Assembly (NCBI GenBank): GCA_003165465.1
Contig: PLUM01000035.1
Span: 1-63,601, forward strand
From: Acidobacteriota bacterium
GTDB taxonomy: Bacteria; Acidobacteriota; Terriglobia; Acidiferrales; UBA7541
Direction of reading: 5' to 3'
Length of the DNA: 63,601 nt
The notes under the pieces are model-generated. The model was not told where the DNA came from, searched no databases, and was given only the letters and a program-made list of their open reading frames with translations. Of the stretch, positions 33,964 through 43,413 are shown piece after piece. A program made the position numbers and the translations under genes. How positions within the stretch are numbered: position 1 is the stretch's first letter; each line of letters opens with the position of its first letter.

Positions 33964-36900
33964 ATGAGTTTTCTTGGGAAAATCGTCAGTCAATTGCTCC
34001 GTGTCAACGTGAAGGGAACGATTCGGGCGCTGTGTTTGAGTATGGGTGTGTTTCTGGTTTGCGTCCCTCTGTTTTCACAGGGCAATCAAGGGCGTATCAC
34101 GGGAACGATTACCGACCAAAGTGGCGGGGTCGTTGCCGGCGCCACCGTCACGGTTAAGGATGTTGAGCGAGGCGTCACCCGAACTCTGATCACGGGCGAC
34201 TCCGGTGAGTACAACGCCCCCAACCTGCTTCCCGGCACGTATGCGGTTCGCGCCGAGGCCAAGGGGTTCAAGGCAGTGGAGCGCCCGAACATTTTGCTGG
34301 AGGTTGGAAAGGAGATTCGTGTTGACCTTCCTCTCCAGCCCGGCGAAATCGCTCAGACGATCACCATCACCGAGGCTGCTCCGATGGTGGAAACCACGAA
34401 CGCCACCCTTGGCGGAACGCTCAGCAACGAGACCATTAACGATTTGCCGTTGAATGGCCGCAACTACATCAACCTGCTCACACTGCGTCCGGGAATGAGC
34501 GTTTACGCAGGCGGCGGGAGCTTCACCCGCTCCGCCAACGGGACCCGCGCGGAGGACATCGGCTATCTGATCGATGGGTTGAGAAACGACGATTCCTATA
34601 CAGGCTCGAGCGTTCTGAATGCCGCCATTCCCGCGGGCGATGCGTCCACATCCCTGCCCATCGACGCCATCCAGGAATTCAACACCGAGGAAAATCCGAA
34701 GGCGGAATTCGGCTGGAAGCCCGGCGCCATCGTCAATGCCGGAATAAAGTCCGGCACCAACTCTCTTCACGGTACCGCGTTCGCGTTTGGCCGGGAGACC
34801 TCGCTCGATGCCCGAAACTTTTTCGACGCGGCGCCCTTGCCGAAGTCGCCCATCGGTTTGGAGCAATATGGAGCAAGTCTCGGCGGAGCCATCAAGAAAG
34901 ACAAAATGTTCTACTTCGTGAACTACGAGGGCCAGCGCTATAGCGTGGGAGACGCGCTCATTACAAACCCTCCAGTGACCTGCGGCGGTGGGACGGCAGG
35001 TTGCGGGCTGGCCGCGGCCGACCCGGGCACCAGTCTCGTGGATGCGTGCATTGCAGTCGGTTTTGCGAATGTGACACCGCTTAGCGCGCACATTGCGGGA
35101 CTCAATCCGGATTGTTCGCTGAAGCCCACGAATTACACCCCCGGTGCGAATGAATCCCTTTTCCCGCCCAACCTCGGGACTGGCCAAAATAATGCGGTAA
35201 TTCTGGGTTTGGTCAGCACCAGCGCGCAAGACAATGGCGTGGCAAAATTAGATTATCACATCAACGATCATAACTCGCTGGCCGGCATGTATTTCCGAGG
35301 CGTAGGCGGCGGGTCCTGGCATGACGGCGCCTGGGAAGTCGGGATTCCAGGGTCCTCGAACGCTCCGTTTATATCCAATCTGTGGGGCTATATCCAGGCG
35401 GGATCGGGGTCCTGGACCTGGGCTCCGAATTCGACGCTGGTCAACGAATTCCGTGTAGGCTACTCCTACTACCTCCAGTTAAGCGATTCCAACGACGCAG
35501 CCATAAATCCGCTTGCCTACGGCATTAACACGGGCGTGACCGATCCGCGCGATTTCGGTTTTCCCCTCCTCCAGATCAATTCCTTTAATGGCGCCAATTT
35601 TCGCCTCGGGGGCAATTGGCCCAAACACATCGGGCCTGACGGCAGCTTGCAGTTTTTGGAGCACGTCTCGGTTTTGCGCGGCAAACATGCCTTCAAGTTC
35701 GGCGGGGAAATCATTCGAGACACCGCTGATCCATTCGTCACCCAGAATGCCAAGGGCATCGTCAAATTTCAGAATCTCGATAACTTTCTGTTAGGCAACG
35801 TCAGGCAAAGCGGTTCTCAGATTTTTGCCGGCGATCCTTCCCGGAACCTCAGCAATCAGTCGTATGCGGCCTTCCTGCAGGACGATTGGCGGATCAAGCC
35901 GAGGCTGATATTGAACCTCGGGGTGCGCTACGAACTGACCACGGTCATCAAGGACGCCAACAACAAGCTGGGCAATTTCGATCCCAACTCCGCTACGGGG
36001 CTCGTCCAGGTTGGCATCGGGGGGCTGTCCGCGCCCTTTCACGGCGATCACAACAATTTCTCGCCCCGCGTAGGCTTTGCGTGGGACGTGCGCGGCGACG
36101 GGAAGACCGTAATCCGCGGAGGGGGCAGCATCATGTATGAAGAGATCCCCCTCATTACGCTTACCGCCGTGGGGAATCAACTTGGGCTGAACCTGGTGCC
36201 CACGGGCGCGACCGAAATTTTCTGTTCCGCGGATCTCCTCCCAGGCGGTTGCGGGAGTAGTACCGCAGTGACCACCAGGCCGGGCATCGGCAATATGGGT
36301 GCAATCATTGCCGGCGTGCCCGGCAGCACGCTCACACCGGCTTGGCAGGCGCAATCACCCACCTGTGTCAACGGGGGCACTACTGCCTGCGGCAGCCTCT
36401 TTCCCCTCCAACTGCAATGTGGCGACAGTCTATTAAACGATCCGCTGCCTTGCAACATCGGAGCCGTGGATCCGAATCTACGGACGCCCTACATCAGCAC
36501 ATGGACACTGACCATCCAACGTGCCATCACGAACAACTTGTCGTTGGAAGTTGCCTACGTTGGCAATCACGGCACTAAATTGTTGGGTTTCCAGAATATC
36601 AATCAGCCGCCCTTGGGTTCTTCGTATCCGGGTGCGGGCTTTCTTTCAGGGACCTCAATGAGCGAAGTTGCATGGTGCAATGCTAACAATCTTGCCGCAC
36701 TTACCATATCTAACCCTGGGTCAATCCCGACATTCGGCGGCAGCCCCATTCTATGCGATCCCAGCGAAGCAAACGTCAATCAGGCGGCCCGCCCGTTCTT
36801 CAGCAAGTTCCCATACATCGGAGAGATCGACCGCCTCTCGAACCAGGACAAGTCGAACTACAACAGCATGCAGGTGACCCTTACCGAGCGGCCTACGCAT

Positions 36901-37794
36901 GGGCTTTCGTTCCTGGTGGGTTACACCTATGCTCACGCCCTCGACGCCGGCTCGAACAATTTCAATGACATTCAGTTGCCGCCGGATAGCACTCCCGGGC
37001 ACGCGACCGCGAATGTGTATGGGAATAGTTTATTCGACGTTCGGCATCACCTCACCCTTTCAACGACCTATGCGATACCGGGGAAGAAAGGGTTCGGGCA
37101 GCTCCTCGAAGGGTGGGAACTCAATTCCGTTGTGACCCTGCAATCCGCGTCGCCCTGGGGCGTGCAAGACTTTACCAACGATTTCAGCGGAACCAATCAG
37201 GTGAACGAGATTAACACGTTTGGCCAGCCATGGAATTTCAACGGGAACCCCAGCGACTTTACAGCCGGCCGAAATGTGGCCACACCTTGCTGGTCCGGAT
37301 CGGGCGCATCTGCGCTGCCAGGCTGCGCGACAGGTGGACCAGGATCGTCGGCGCTGACGATTACGGCCGCCCCCGCAGCGTGCTTGAACGCTGTAGGAAG
37401 CAATATCGGCGCACAGAACACGCTCAATTCTGTTGGTTGTTACTTCGTGGGAAACTCGGCCCTCACTCCTCCGGCGTTGGGAACGATCGGCAATGCCGGC
37501 CGCGACATCTTCCGCGACCTGGGTTTCAAAAACTGGGATTTATCCGTGGTGAAGGATACGAGAATCAAGGAACGTCTCACCGCCCAGTTCCGCGCCGAGT
37601 TCTTCAACGTCCTCAACCATGCGAACTTCTCCAACCCCAACGGTCCGGCGAACGCTGGGTTCAACGATCCTTCGACTGGCGCGGCCGGCAATTTCGGTTG
37701 CAGCTGTAACACGCCTGACCAATCCGCTCCCAATCCCGTTCTCGGGACAGGGGGCAGCCGCTCAATCCAGCTCGGGCTCAAGCTGATTTGGTGA
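33964..37794 (+). CDS. Oar-like TonB-dependent receptor
   Basis: This is an outer-membrane receptor of about 1,276 residues from ATG 33964 (GGGTGGGGG upstream). It has a signal peptide (to about residue 40, FSQG). A carboxypeptidase-regulatory (Ig-like) domain follows at about 42-125 (GRITGTITDQSGGVVAGATVTV; GEYNAPNLLPGTY), then a plug (about 130-260) with NDLPLNGRNYINLL and a long beta barrel ending in QLGLKLIW with a terminal aromatic residue. Such receptors are abundant in Acidobacteriota and are thought to take up oligomers such as glycans or peptides. There is no substrate-specific partner gene beside it; the ton genes at 27.3-29.9 kb could energise it. Confidence 0.93.
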   Translation: MSFLGKIVSQLLRVNVKGTIRALCLSMGVFLVCVPLFSQGNQGRITGTITDQSGGVVAGATVTVKDVERGVTRTLITGDSGEYNAPNLLPGTYAVRAEAKGFKAVERPNILLEVGKEIRVDLPLQPGEIAQTITITEAAPMVETTNATLGGTLSNETINDLPLNGRNYINLLTLRPGMSVYAGGGSFTRSANGTRAEDIGYLIDGLRNDDSYTGSSVLNAAIPAGDASTSLPIDAIQEFNTEENPKAEFGWKPGAIVNAGIKSGTNSLHGTAFAFGRETSLDARNFFDAAPLPKSPIGLEQYGASLGGAIKKDKMFYFVNYEGQRYSVGDALITNPPVTCGGGTAGCGLAAADPGTSLVDACIAVGFANVTPLSAHIAGLNPDCSLKPTNYTPGANESLFPPNLGTGQNNAVILGLVSTSAQDNGVAKLDYHINDHNSLAGMYFRGVGGGSWHDGAWEVGIPGSSNAPFISNLWGYIQAGSGSWTWAPNSTLVNEFRVGYSYYLQLSDSNDAAINPLAYGINTGVTDPRDFGFPLLQINSFNGANFRLGGNWPKHIGPDGSLQFLEHVSVLRGKHAFKFGGEIIRDTADPFVTQNAKGIVKFQNLDNFLLGNVRQSGSQIFAGDPSRNLSNQSYAAFLQDDWRIKPRLILNLGVRYELTTVIKDANNKLGNFDPNSATGLVQVGIGGLSAPFHGDHNNFSPRVGFAWDVRGDGKTVIRGGGSIMYEEIPLITLTAVGNQLGLNLVPTGATEIFCSADLLPGGCGSSTAVTTRPGIGNMGAIIAGVPGSTLTPAWQAQSPTCVNGGTTACGSLFPLQLQCGDSLLNDPLPCNIGAVDPNLRTPYISTWTLTIQRAITNNLSLEVAYVGNHGTKLLGFQNINQPPLGSSYPGAGFLSGTSMSEVAWCNANNLAALTISNPGSIPTFGGSPILCDPSEANVNQAARPFFSKFPYIGEIDRLSNQDKSNYNSMQVTLTERPTHGLSFLVGYTYAHALDAGSNNFNDIQLPPDSTPGHATANVYGNSLFDVRHHLTLSTTYAIPGKKGFGQLLEGWELNSVVTLQSASPWGVQDFTNDFSGTNQVNEINTFGQPWNFNGNPSDFTAGRNVATPCWSGSGASALPGCATGGPGSSALTITAAPAACLNAVGSNIGAQNTLNSVGCYFVGNSALTPPALGTIGNAGRDIFRDLGFKNWDLSVVKDTRIKERLTAQFRAEFFNVLNHANFSNPNGPANAGFNDPSTGAAGNFGCSCNTPDQSAPNPVLGTGGSRSIQLGLKLIW

Positions 37795-37873
37795 TTTGAC
37801 GAAATTGTGTGCGCCGGCGCTAGCGCACCTCGGCGTTGGTTCACGGAACCTAAACGAATCGGCCAACCGGCCA

Positions 37874-37902
37874 TTGACGGGCTGAGTCTGTGCCCGTATA
37901 AT
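37874..37902 (+). promoter_or_regulatory. Near-consensus sigma-70 promoter of rplU-rpmA
   Basis: TTGACG (37874-37879), a 17-base spacer and TATAAT (37897-37902) lie 31 bases before the rplU start. This is the clearest promoter in the window. Confidence 0.85.
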
Positions 37903-37932
37903 CAGGCGTTGAGATTCGTGTCTGGAGGGGCG

Positions 37933-38244
37933 ATGTACGCCGTCATTCGAAGTGGTGGAAAACAATATCGGGTAGCGCCAGGCGATACGGTCAAGGTCGA
38001 AACCTTGCCCGGCAGCGTGGGCGGTAAGGTCACGTTTGGCGACGTGGTCGCCGTGGCGACCGACGAAAAGAAACTCGTGACCGGAGCGGCAGCGGCCAAG
38101 GCCAAGGTCATGGGCAAAATCGTTTCGCAGGGACGCCATCCGAAGCTTACCGTTTATAAGTACCGCTGCATCAAGCAGTACAAGATTGTCCGCGGCCACC
38201 GGCAGAACTACACAGCCGTCGAGGTCAGCGGTATCGAGCTCTAG
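37933..38244 (+). CDS. rplU: 50S ribosomal protein L21
   Basis: L21 is a large-subunit ribosomal protein. The 103-residue protein starts MYAVIRSGGKQYRVAPGD, as the family does, after TGGAGGGG. The C-terminal RRxKYRxGHRQxYT-type region is present as KYRCIKQYKIVRGHRQNYT. It is followed after 21 bases by rpmA, the usual pair. Confidence 0.98.
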   Translation: MYAVIRSGGKQYRVAPGDTVKVETLPGSVGGKVTFGDVVAVATDEKKLVTGAAAAKAKVMGKIVSQGRHPKLTVYKYRCIKQYKIVRGHRQNYTAVEVSGIEL

Positions 38245-38265
38245 GAGCTCCAAAGGAAATTTGAG

Positions 38266-38562
38266 ATGGCACACAAAAAAGGCGGCGGCTCATCTGTAAA
38301 CGGCCGCAACTCTCCGGGGCAGCGACTGGGCGTAAAGCGGTTCGGCGGCCAGCTGGTCCACGCGGGAACAATATTGATTCGCCAGCGCGGCACGAAACAC
38401 AAGCCCGGCGTGAACGTGGCCCGGGGCAAGGACGATACGCTGTTTGCCCTGATTGACGGCGTTGTTCTGTTCCAGGACAAGGGCCAGGACGGGCGCTACA
38501 TCAGCGTCATGCCCGCGGAGCAGGCGGCATCGGTAACGCCTGCGGCTGCTCCAGCAAACTAA
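38266..38562 (+). CDS. rpmA: 50S ribosomal protein L27
   Basis: L27 contributes its N-terminus to the peptidyl-transferase centre. The 98-residue protein has [16 protein letters not shown], then [16 protein letters not shown] and [11 protein letters not shown]. The C-terminus extends about 12 residues with an alanine/proline tail. Start ATG 38266 follows AAAGGAAA. Confidence 0.98.
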   Translation: MAHKKGGGSSVNGRNSPGQRLGVKRFGGQLVHAGTILIRQRGTKHKPGVNVARGKDDTLFALIDGVVLFQDKGQDGRYISVMPAEQAASVTPAAAPAN

Positions 38563-38582
38563 CTGGATCTCGAAATCGAGAA

Positions 38583-38612
38583 GGCGGCTCCGCGGTGCGG
38601 GGCCGCTTTTTT
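38583..38612 (+). terminator. Rho-independent terminator after rpmA
   Basis: GCGGCTCCGC pairs with GCGGGGCCGC (one wobble), followed by TTTTTT. It separates rplU-rpmA from obgE. Confidence 0.8.
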
Positions 38613-38637
38613 GTTTAGAATGACGGAAACTCCCCCA

Positions 38638-38856
38638 GTAGCACAGGCTTTTTACCCTGAGCATCGTGAAGGGCAGCCTGTGTGGCAACTGCCAAATCTT
38701 TGTAGGGTACGGCTTCAGCCGTGCCATAAAGTCCGCGAAATCAATGCGGCTTCAGCCGCTGACTCTTTCGGAATCAAGTTGGCACACAGGCTCTCCAGCC
38801 TGTGTGCATTTCGATTGCGAGACAATCAAAACCTCACAGGCTGAAGCCTGTGCTAC
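38638..38856. repeat. Nested composite of A and B palindromes
   Basis: A GTAGCACAGGC head is interrupted by CCCTGAGCATCGTGAAGGG, then resumes CAGCCTGTGTGGCAAC. A complete family B unit is at 38702-38764, followed by another CACACAGGCTCTCCAGCC palindrome and the closing CAGGCTGAAGCCTGTGCTAC. This fills the rpmA-obgE gap. Confidence 0.85.
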
Positions 38857-38916
38857 CAAAACCGCGGAGTGCAATTTGGCCTCGTAGTGTCGTATTCTGA
38901 AGGGCGGAAGTGACTT

Positions 38917-40044
38917 ATGGTGTTCGTTGACGAAGCTAAAATTTATGTGAAGGCCGGCGACGGCGGAAACGGCTGCATTGCGTTTCGCCGCGAAAAATTC
39001 GTGCCGCGCGGCGGGCCTTCGGGTGGCGACGGCGGACACGGCGGCAGCATCTACCTCGAAGCGAATCCGCATGACAACACGCTGTTGCGTTACCGCTACA
39101 ATCGCGAATTCAAGGCCGACCGGGGCCGGCACGGCGAAGGCTCGAACTGCTCCGGTCACGCGGGCGATGACATGATTTTGGCCGTACCCGTTGGCACCGT
39201 GGTCTCCGATCAGGATACGAGCGAGATTATCGCCGATCTGACGCAGCCGGGACAACGCATCTTGATCGCGCAGGGCGGGCGCGGCGGGCGTGGCAACCAG
39301 CATTTTGCAAAGCCGTGGCATCAGGCGCCGCGCGAATCGGAAGACGGCCAGCCCGGCATCGAACGCAATCTCCATCTGGAATTGAAGCTGCTCGCGGATA
39401 TCGGGCTTGTGGGATTTCCGAACGCGGGCAAGTCCACCCTCATTTCGCGCATTTCGGCGGCGCGTCCAAAAATCGCGGATTATCCGTTCACAACGCTTCA
39501 GCCGGGGCTTGGCGTGGTTTCGGCCGACGGCGTTCCGGGCAGGCGCGCGGAACGGGGCGGCGGACGCACGTTCGTGGTCGCGGATTTGCCCGGCTTGATC
39601 GAAGGCGCGCATACCGGCGTGGGCCTCGGCATACGGTTTCTCAAGCACATCGAACGTACGCGCCTTGTCGCGCACCTGATCGATACGAGCGACGCTTCGG
39701 ACCGCGATCCCGTGCACGATTTTGAGATCATCGCGGGAGAACTCGCCGCGTTCAGCGAAAAACTGGCCGAGAAACCAGTGATCGTGGTCGCCACGAAACT
39801 TGACGCAACCACCGATCGCGAGCGGCTGGAAAAGCTGCGCGATTTTTGCGTTGCACGCAAATTTGAGTTTTACGCGATCTCGTCCGCCTCGGGCGAAGGC
39901 ATTCCGCAACTGGTGCGCGGCATGGCCGATGCGCTCGACCGCCTCGCGCCTCCCGAACCGATCGTGGAAGCCGCGGAAGAACCGGCGCCGTTGCCGGAAT
40001 CGCACGAAGACGAAACCGCCGAGCCTCACTCGGAGGAGCGTTGA
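38917..40044 (+). CDS. obgE: GTPase Obg/CgtA
   Basis: Obg is a late-stage 50S assembly and stress-response GTPase. The 375-residue protein has the glycine-rich Obg fold (about residues 1-158: [20 protein letters not shown]). The G domain has G1 GFPNAGKST (166-174), G3 [10 protein letters not shown] and a G4-like VATKLD. The C-terminus is an acidic tail. It starts the obgE-nadD-rsfS operon; nadD overlaps its stop. Confidence 0.97.
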   Translation: MVFVDEAKIYVKAGDGGNGCIAFRREKFVPRGGPSGGDGGHGGSIYLEANPHDNTLLRYRYNREFKADRGRHGEGSNCSGHAGDDMILAVPVGTVVSDQDTSEIIADLTQPGQRILIAQGGRGGRGNQHFAKPWHQAPRESEDGQPGIERNLHLELKLLADIGLVGFPNAGKSTLISRISAARPKIADYPFTTLQPGLGVVSADGVPGRRAERGGGRTFVVADLPGLIEGAHTGVGLGIRFLKHIERTRLVAHLIDTSDASDRDPVHDFEIIAGELAAFSEKLAEKPVIVVATKLDATTDRERLEKLRDFCVARKFEFYAISSASGEGIPQLVRGMADALDRLAPPEPIVEAAEEPAPLPESHEDETAEPHSEER

Positions 40045-40763
40045 GCGCCGCGCCGCCGGAATCGCACGGCGTTTCCCGGGAGCGTGCGCCCGAACGCCGC
40101 ATTGCTCTCTTCGGCGGCACGTTCGATCCCATTCACATTGGACACCTGGCCGTGGCGAGCGCCGCCGAGCGCCGCTTCCATCTGGACGAAATTCATTTCA
40201 TTCCCGCGGGGCGTCCGCCGCACAAGCATCGCCCCGGCATGGCTTCGTTTGCGGACCGGTACGCGATGACGTCCATCGCCTGCGCCGATCATCCGCGATT
40301 CGTGCCGTCGCTGGCCGAAGCCGGCGCCGGCCAATCCGGCAGGGATATTTTTTATTCGGTCGATACCGTGAGGCACTTCAAGCAGAAGCATCACGGCACG
40401 GGCGCGCATTTTTATTTTTTGCTGGGAGCGGATTCGTTTTTGCGCATTGCGACGTGGAAGGATTACGAAACGCTGCTGGGCCTGTGCGATTTCATCGTCG
40501 TGAGCCGCCCCGGCTTTAACGTGGATTCGCTGCGCCTGGTGATCCCGCCGGAGCTTTTCGCGCGCCGTGGCGCTCCGCACGCGCCGCTCGATCCCCGCGC
40601 GATCTCCCTGCGTCGCACCGTGGTTTACGTGCTGGACACGGTTTCGAGCCACGTTTCCGCGACCGAGGTTCGGGACCGCATGGATCGAAACGATTCGATT
40701 CACGGCATTGTGCCGCCGCGCGTCGAGGAATACATTAACAAGAAGGCCCTTTACCGCCGATGA
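40041..40763 (+). CDS. nadD: Nicotinate-nucleotide adenylyltransferase
   Basis: NadD makes nicotinate adenine dinucleotide in NAD biosynthesis. The 240-residue protein has [13 protein letters not shown] (about residues 24-36, with the HxGH motif) and a C-terminal [12 protein letters not shown]. It appears to start at TTG 40041, overlapping the obgE stop (TTGA), so translation is coupled. The ~20 residues before the Rossmann core are non-conserved, so an internal start is possible. rsfS follows with another overlap. Confidence 0.95.
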   Translation: MSAAPPESHGVSRERAPERRIALFGGTFDPIHIGHLAVASAAERRFHLDEIHFIPAGRPPHKHRPGMASFADRYAMTSIACADHPRFVPSLAEAGAGQSGRDIFYSVDTVRHFKQKHHGTGAHFYFLLGADSFLRIATWKDYETLLGLCDFIVVSRPGFNVDSLRLVIPPELFARRGAPHAPLDPRAISLRRTVVYVLDTVSSHVSATEVRDRMDRNDSIHGIVPPRVEEYINKKALYRR

Positions 40764-41182
40764 AAAACATAAAAGAAAAAGAACAGAAAAAAGATTTCAT
40801 TCCCCCTCACATTCGCGAGGCCATTGCCGCCGTGCAGGAAAAACAAGCGGCGGACGTCATTCTGCTCGATCTCGACGGACTTGGCGCGTTCACGGATTAT
40901 TTTTTGATCTGCACGGGCTTCAGCTCGCGGCAGATCGAAGCCATCTGCGACGAAGTGGAAGGCCGGCTGGACCGGATGGGCGTGCGCCGTTTGCACCGCG
41001 AAGGAAAGGCCGGCAGCGATTGGATGCTGCTCGATTTGGGCGGTCTGATCGTTCATGCGTTCACGGAACGCGCGCGCCAGTATTACGATCTCGAGCGCCT
41101 GTGGCGGGCCGCGCGGCGCGTTGAATTTACGGAGTCCGGCGCGGGAACTCCTCTGACCGGCGCCGTGGAGGCGGAAGGATGA
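40760..41182 (+). CDS. rsfS: Ribosomal silencing factor RsfS
   Basis: RsfS binds L14 and blocks subunit joining under starvation. The 140-residue protein has ADVILLDLDGLGAFTDYFLIC, SSRQIEAICDEVE and GKAGSDWMLLDLGGLIVHAF, the family core. ATG 40760 overlaps the nadD stop (ATGA). The same overlap type links it to the sigma-54 activator gene. Confidence 0.96.
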   Translation: MKNIKEKEQKKDFIPPHIREAIAAVQEKQAADVILLDLDGLGAFTDYFLICTGFSSRQIEAICDEVEGRLDRMGVRRLHREGKAGSDWMLLDLGGLIVHAFTERARQYYDLERLWRAARRVEFTESGAGTPLTGAVEAEG

Positions 41183-42138
41183 GCGAGCCGCTCGCGGGGA
41201 ACGCTCGCGGTGAACCGCGCATGGTCTGGATCGGGGAAGATCCCGCGTCCAAAGCGGTCCTGGACCTCGCGCGCAAGGTTGCGGAAACTTCCACAACTCT
41301 GCTCATCACCGGAGAGAGCGGCACGGGCAAGGATCATCTTGCGCGCCTGATTCACGAACTCGGGCCCCGCCGCGATGCGCCCTACCTGAAAATCGATTGC
41401 GCCAGCCTGCCGCAGGAACTCGTCGAATCGGAATTATTTGGACACGAGCGCGGCGCGTTCACTGGAGCGGTCGAGCGCAAGCTTGGTCGTTTGGAGATGG
41501 CTGAAGGCGGAACGATCGTGCTCGATGAAGTCGCGGCGCTTTCTCCCTCCACGCAGTCGAAGCTGTTGCGCGTCCTCGAAGAACGGCAATTCGAGCGGCT
41601 GGGCGGCACGGAAACCCTCACCATCACGTCCCGCCTGATCGCCCTTACCAACTCGGATCTTGCGCGCCTGGTTTCCGGCGGGCAGTTTCGCGAGGATTTG
41701 TTTTTCCGGCTGAGCGTGCTGACGATTTCCGTTCCGTCGTTGCGGGCGCGTCCGATGGATATTTTGCCGCTCGCGCACGCCCTGCTGGAACGCGGCGCGC
41801 GCGTACACGGCCGCGCGGGCGTGACTTTTTCCGAAGCGGTGGAAAAACTTCTGACGCTGTATTCGTGGCCTGGAAATGTGCGTGAGCTGAGGAACGCGAT
41901 CGAGCGCGCTCTGGTATTTTCCGGCGGCGCGTCGCTGATTTCCGAGGATTTTCCGGAGTCGGTGCGCGCGGCGGATTCGTCGTTCGGGGGCGCGCTGCGG
42001 TCGCTCGAAGACGTGGAGCGCGACGTCATCCGCGCGACGCTCGAAGCGACGCGCTACAAAATCGGCAAGAGCGCGAAGATTTTGGGTATCAGCCGCAAGA
42101 CCCTCCTCGACAAACGCAAAAAATACGGATTGAACTGA
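41179..42138 (+). CDS. Sigma-54-dependent activator without sensor domain
   Basis: This is an NtrC-class enhancer-binding protein of 319 residues. Only about 18 residues precede the AAA+ domain. Walker A GESGTGKD is at 45-52, the sigma-54 contact loop GAFTGA at 92-97, and Walker B GTIVLDEV at 111-118. The C-terminal Fis-type helix-turn-helix is IGKSAKILGISRKTLLDKRKKYG. There is no receiver, PAS or GAF module, so activity must be set by expression or a partner. ATGAG overlap with rsfS ties it to the ribosome-assembly operon. A sigma-54 factor gene is not in the window. Confidence 0.93.
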   Translation: MSEPLAGNARGEPRMVWIGEDPASKAVLDLARKVAETSTTLLITGESGTGKDHLARLIHELGPRRDAPYLKIDCASLPQELVESELFGHERGAFTGAVERKLGRLEMAEGGTIVLDEVAALSPSTQSKLLRVLEERQFERLGGTETLTITSRLIALTNSDLARLVSGGQFREDLFFRLSVLTISVPSLRARPMDILPLAHALLERGARVHGRAGVTFSEAVEKLLTLYSWPGNVRELRNAIERALVFSGGASLISEDFPESVRAADSSFGGALRSLEDVERDVIRATLEATRYKIGKSAKILGISRKTLLDKRKKYGLN

Positions 42139-42187
42139 ACCTGAATTCCGAAGCGGTTGCGGGAGATTGGCGTTCCCAGGATTGCCG

Positions 42188-42619
42188 ATGAAACTTCACC
42201 TGGTCATGCTCGGGAAAACGCGGCGCCCGGAAATTCGCGCCTTGATGGACGACTACGTGGCGCGCATCCGGCGGTTTGCCGATGTGCAGCTCACCGAATT
42301 GCGCGAGGATTCCGCCGCCTCCCTGCGCAAGCTGGCGCTGGATTCGGCCGCGACCGTCGTGCTGCTGGACGATGCCGGAAAACCGCAAACTTCCGCGCAA
42401 TTCGCAAAGTGGATGGGAGAGACTCGCGACCGGGGCGTGCGCGAAATCGTGTTCTTGTGCGGCGGCGCGGAAGGTTTTCCCGAAGAGCTGCGCCGCCGCG
42501 CGACACAAAAACTTTCGCTTTCTCCGCTAACGTTTTCGCACGAACTCGCCCGCGTTATGCTCGCCGAGCAGCTCTACCGCGCCTTCGCCATCCTTGCCGG
42601 ACATCCCTACCCGAAATAG
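42188..42619 (+). CDS. rlmH: 23S rRNA (pseudouridine(1915)-N(3))-methyltransferase RlmH
   Basis: RlmH is a SPOUT-fold enzyme that methylates pseudouridine 1915 of 23S rRNA. The 143-residue protein has EIVFLCGGAEGFPEELRRRA and LSLSPLTFSHELARVMLAEQLYRAF split as in the family. ATG 42188 is used. rsfS and rlmH are often adjacent; here a regulator gene is inserted between them. Confidence 0.96.
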   Translation: MKLHLVMLGKTRRPEIRALMDDYVARIRRFADVQLTELREDSAASLRKLALDSAATVVLLDDAGKPQTSAQFAKWMGETRDRGVREIVFLCGGAEGFPEELRRRATQKLSLSPLTFSHELARVMLAEQLYRAFAILAGHPYPK

Positions 42620-42622
42620 CGC

Positions 42623-42651
42623 GCCGCCAAACATCCGCGCCGTTTGGCGGC
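42623..42651 (+). terminator. Perfect hairpin after rlmH
   Basis: GCCGCCAAAC (42623-42632) and GTTTGGCGGC (42642-42651) form a 10-bp stem just after the rlmH stop. There is no T tract. Confidence 0.5.
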
Positions 42652-42733
42652 TAGTCCTGATATCTCATCACGTTTCGAGTCATTCGATTGGCGATCCATT
42701 CTTTCATGCCTTTCATTGCATGGAGTGGAGTTG

Positions 42734-42761
42734 GTAGCGCCGGCGTCTCGCCGGCGCTGCC
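42734..42761. repeat. Family E GTAG palindrome
   Basis: GTAGCGCCGGCGTC then CGCCGGCGCTGCC. A paired version lies at 48448-48523. Confidence 0.75.
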
Positions 42762-42843
42762 AAACCCTTTGCAATGAAATCGGATTGGGCGATATCGGAA
42801 TCCAACGCTGTCTTCGCCATGAGAAATTCAGGGTGGCGCGCGT

Positions 42844-43413
42844 TTATGTCTCGGAAATCGTTCGCGGCCCCTTTTCCGAAAAAACTTCCGCCGTGAAGCC
42901 GAACACCTGCGTTGCCGGATCGCGCCAGGCATGGCGCGCGAGGCCAGCCTTCACGCAGGTCTCCTCCAGCAGCCGCTGGCTGGTCCATTTTCGTTCGGTG
43001 GCAACTTGCGGAAGCAAAAGCCCACGGAAAGATTCCCTCGCCACGATTAATCCATGCAGGCCCACGACAATCGCTTCGGGCAGAATGCGCTCCGGCGCGG
43101 TCAAGACGGAAATTTCGATATCAAGCGCCGCGATTTCCTCGGCGATCACCGGGGGAAATCGCGTGTCGTACAGCGCCGCATTGATCGCGGAACGCGCGAC
43201 CACGCCCGCGAGAGGGCCGGGATTTTCGACTTGCCCGACGCAGCCGCGCAACATCCCGGCGCGATACAGGCTGACGAACGCTCCTCGGGGTGCGGAAAGC
43301 GAAGCGGGATAAGTGGGGAAATCCGGGAGGCGTTTCTCGATGACGGCGCCGGTAATCGCGCGGCGGGCAATCTCCACCAGCGTCAGCCAATCGTCACTGG
43401 ATAGTCGGGACAT
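42844..43413 (-). CDS. AMMECR1-domain protein
   Basis: This 189-residue protein of the AMMECR1 family, conserved from bacteria to humans, has unknown biochemical role. The hallmark LRGCVGQ is at about residues 55-61, followed by AALYDTRFPPV and EIEISVL-type strands (LDIEISVL). In prokaryotes the domain occurs with Memo and a radical-SAM protein; those partners are not here. It overlaps the end of pgsA by 20 bases and is transcribed after it. Confidence 0.88.
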   Translation of the reverse strand: MSRLSSDDWLTLVEIARRAITGAVIEKRLPDFPTYPASLSAPRGAFVSLYRAGMLRGCVGQVENPGPLAGVVARSAINAALYDTRFPPVIAEEIAALDIEISVLTAPERILPEAIVVGLHGLIVARESFRGLLLPQVATERKWTSQRLLEETCVKAGLARHAWRDPATQVFGFTAEVFSEKGPRTISET

